This document shows, piece by piece, positions 63,972 to 64,000 of a DNA stretch of 64,000 bases. Within the stretch, counting starts at the first letter, position 1, and each line of letters starts with the position of its first letter. Below the pieces are notes generated by a model. That model was not told where the DNA came from. It did not search any database and saw only the letters and a list, made by a program, of their open reading frames with translations. Origin of the DNA: Vibrio ponticus (lineage in GTDB: Bacteria; Pseudomonadota; Gammaproteobacteria; Enterobacterales; Vibrionaceae); NCBI RefSeq assembly GCF_009938225.1, contig NZ_AP019657.1:124001-188000 (forward strand). Direction: 5' to 3'. A program made the position numbers and the translations under genes.

Positions 63972-64000
63972 GCACGGTTAAGAAAACACCGAATTAACTT

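Overview
The window is a stretch of the large chromosome of a Vibrio (Gammaproteobacteria, Vibrionaceae). The evidence is a LuxR/HapR/OpaR-type quorum-sensing master regulator between lpd and hpt, the chitin-oligosaccharide catabolic operon found in Vibrio cholerae and relatives, and the vibrio/enterobacterial order ampD, fldB-xerD-dsbC-recJ, pdhR-aceEF-lpd, hpt-can-yadGH, panCB-folK-pcnB-gluQ-dksA-sfsA-hrpB-mrcB, acnB/yacL. I cannot name the species. There are no tRNA or rRNA genes, no insertion sequences, no prophage and no CRISPR array.

Layout. 1-5050: the start of nadC (cut by the window edge), ampD, a repeat block, fldB, then xerD-dsbC-recJ. 5051-12610: pdhR with two perfect PdhR operators, aceE, aceF with three lipoyl domains, and lpd behind its own leader. 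12627-14260: the LuxR/OpaR-type regulator, whose leader carries a recognisable Qrr small-RNA target, and hpt. 14286-18766: beta-carbonic anhydrase divergent from a SulP anion transporter, then yadGH. 18774-19016: a second repeat block with a heptamer array and a bidirectional terminator. 19057-24979: pantothenate, folate and RNA-modification genes, dksA and sfsA, all on the minus strand. 25001-35070: hrpB, mrcB, a patatin/beta-barrel (type Vd-like) outer-membrane protein, and acnB. 35160-42149: an accessory block between acnB and yacL, made of a cdaR-gntP-glxK glycerate cassette and a two-component system divergent from a DUF5666 lipoprotein. 42222-48570: yacL, glnK-amtB with a sigma-54-type promoter, fbpABC with a Fur box, and a ribbon-helix-helix protein. 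48664-63832: a DJ-1/PfpI protein and a ten-gene chitin oligosaccharide operon.

The chitin operon reads on the minus strand: periplasmic binding protein, two permeases, two ATPases, GH9 glucosaminidase, glucosamine kinase, GH20 hexosaminidase, GH94 chitobiose phosphorylase, hexose-phosphate mutase. Imported (GlcNAc)n is trimmed by GH20 and phosphorolysed by GH94 to GlcNAc and GlcNAc-1-P, which the mutase brings to GlcNAc-6-P. Deacetylated residues go through GH9 and the kinase.

The most unusual signal is upstream of that operon at 63900-63971. Three perfect 7-bp complementary arm pairs are arranged as an H-type pseudoknot closed by a third helix, a riboswitch-like architecture on the strand that would lead the binding-protein mRNA. 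Other points worth checking: a perfect 13-bp intrinsic terminator for fbpABC inside the coding sequence of the convergent RHH gene; a yacL terminator whose stem also matches an NtrC enhancer about 98 bp upstream of the glnK sigma-54 promoter; three CGTGA(A/G) direct repeats at 10-11 bp spacing between the response-regulator gene and the DUF5666 gene; a 7-codon leader ORF overlapping the acnB start; and hairpins at the module boundaries of the chitin operon.
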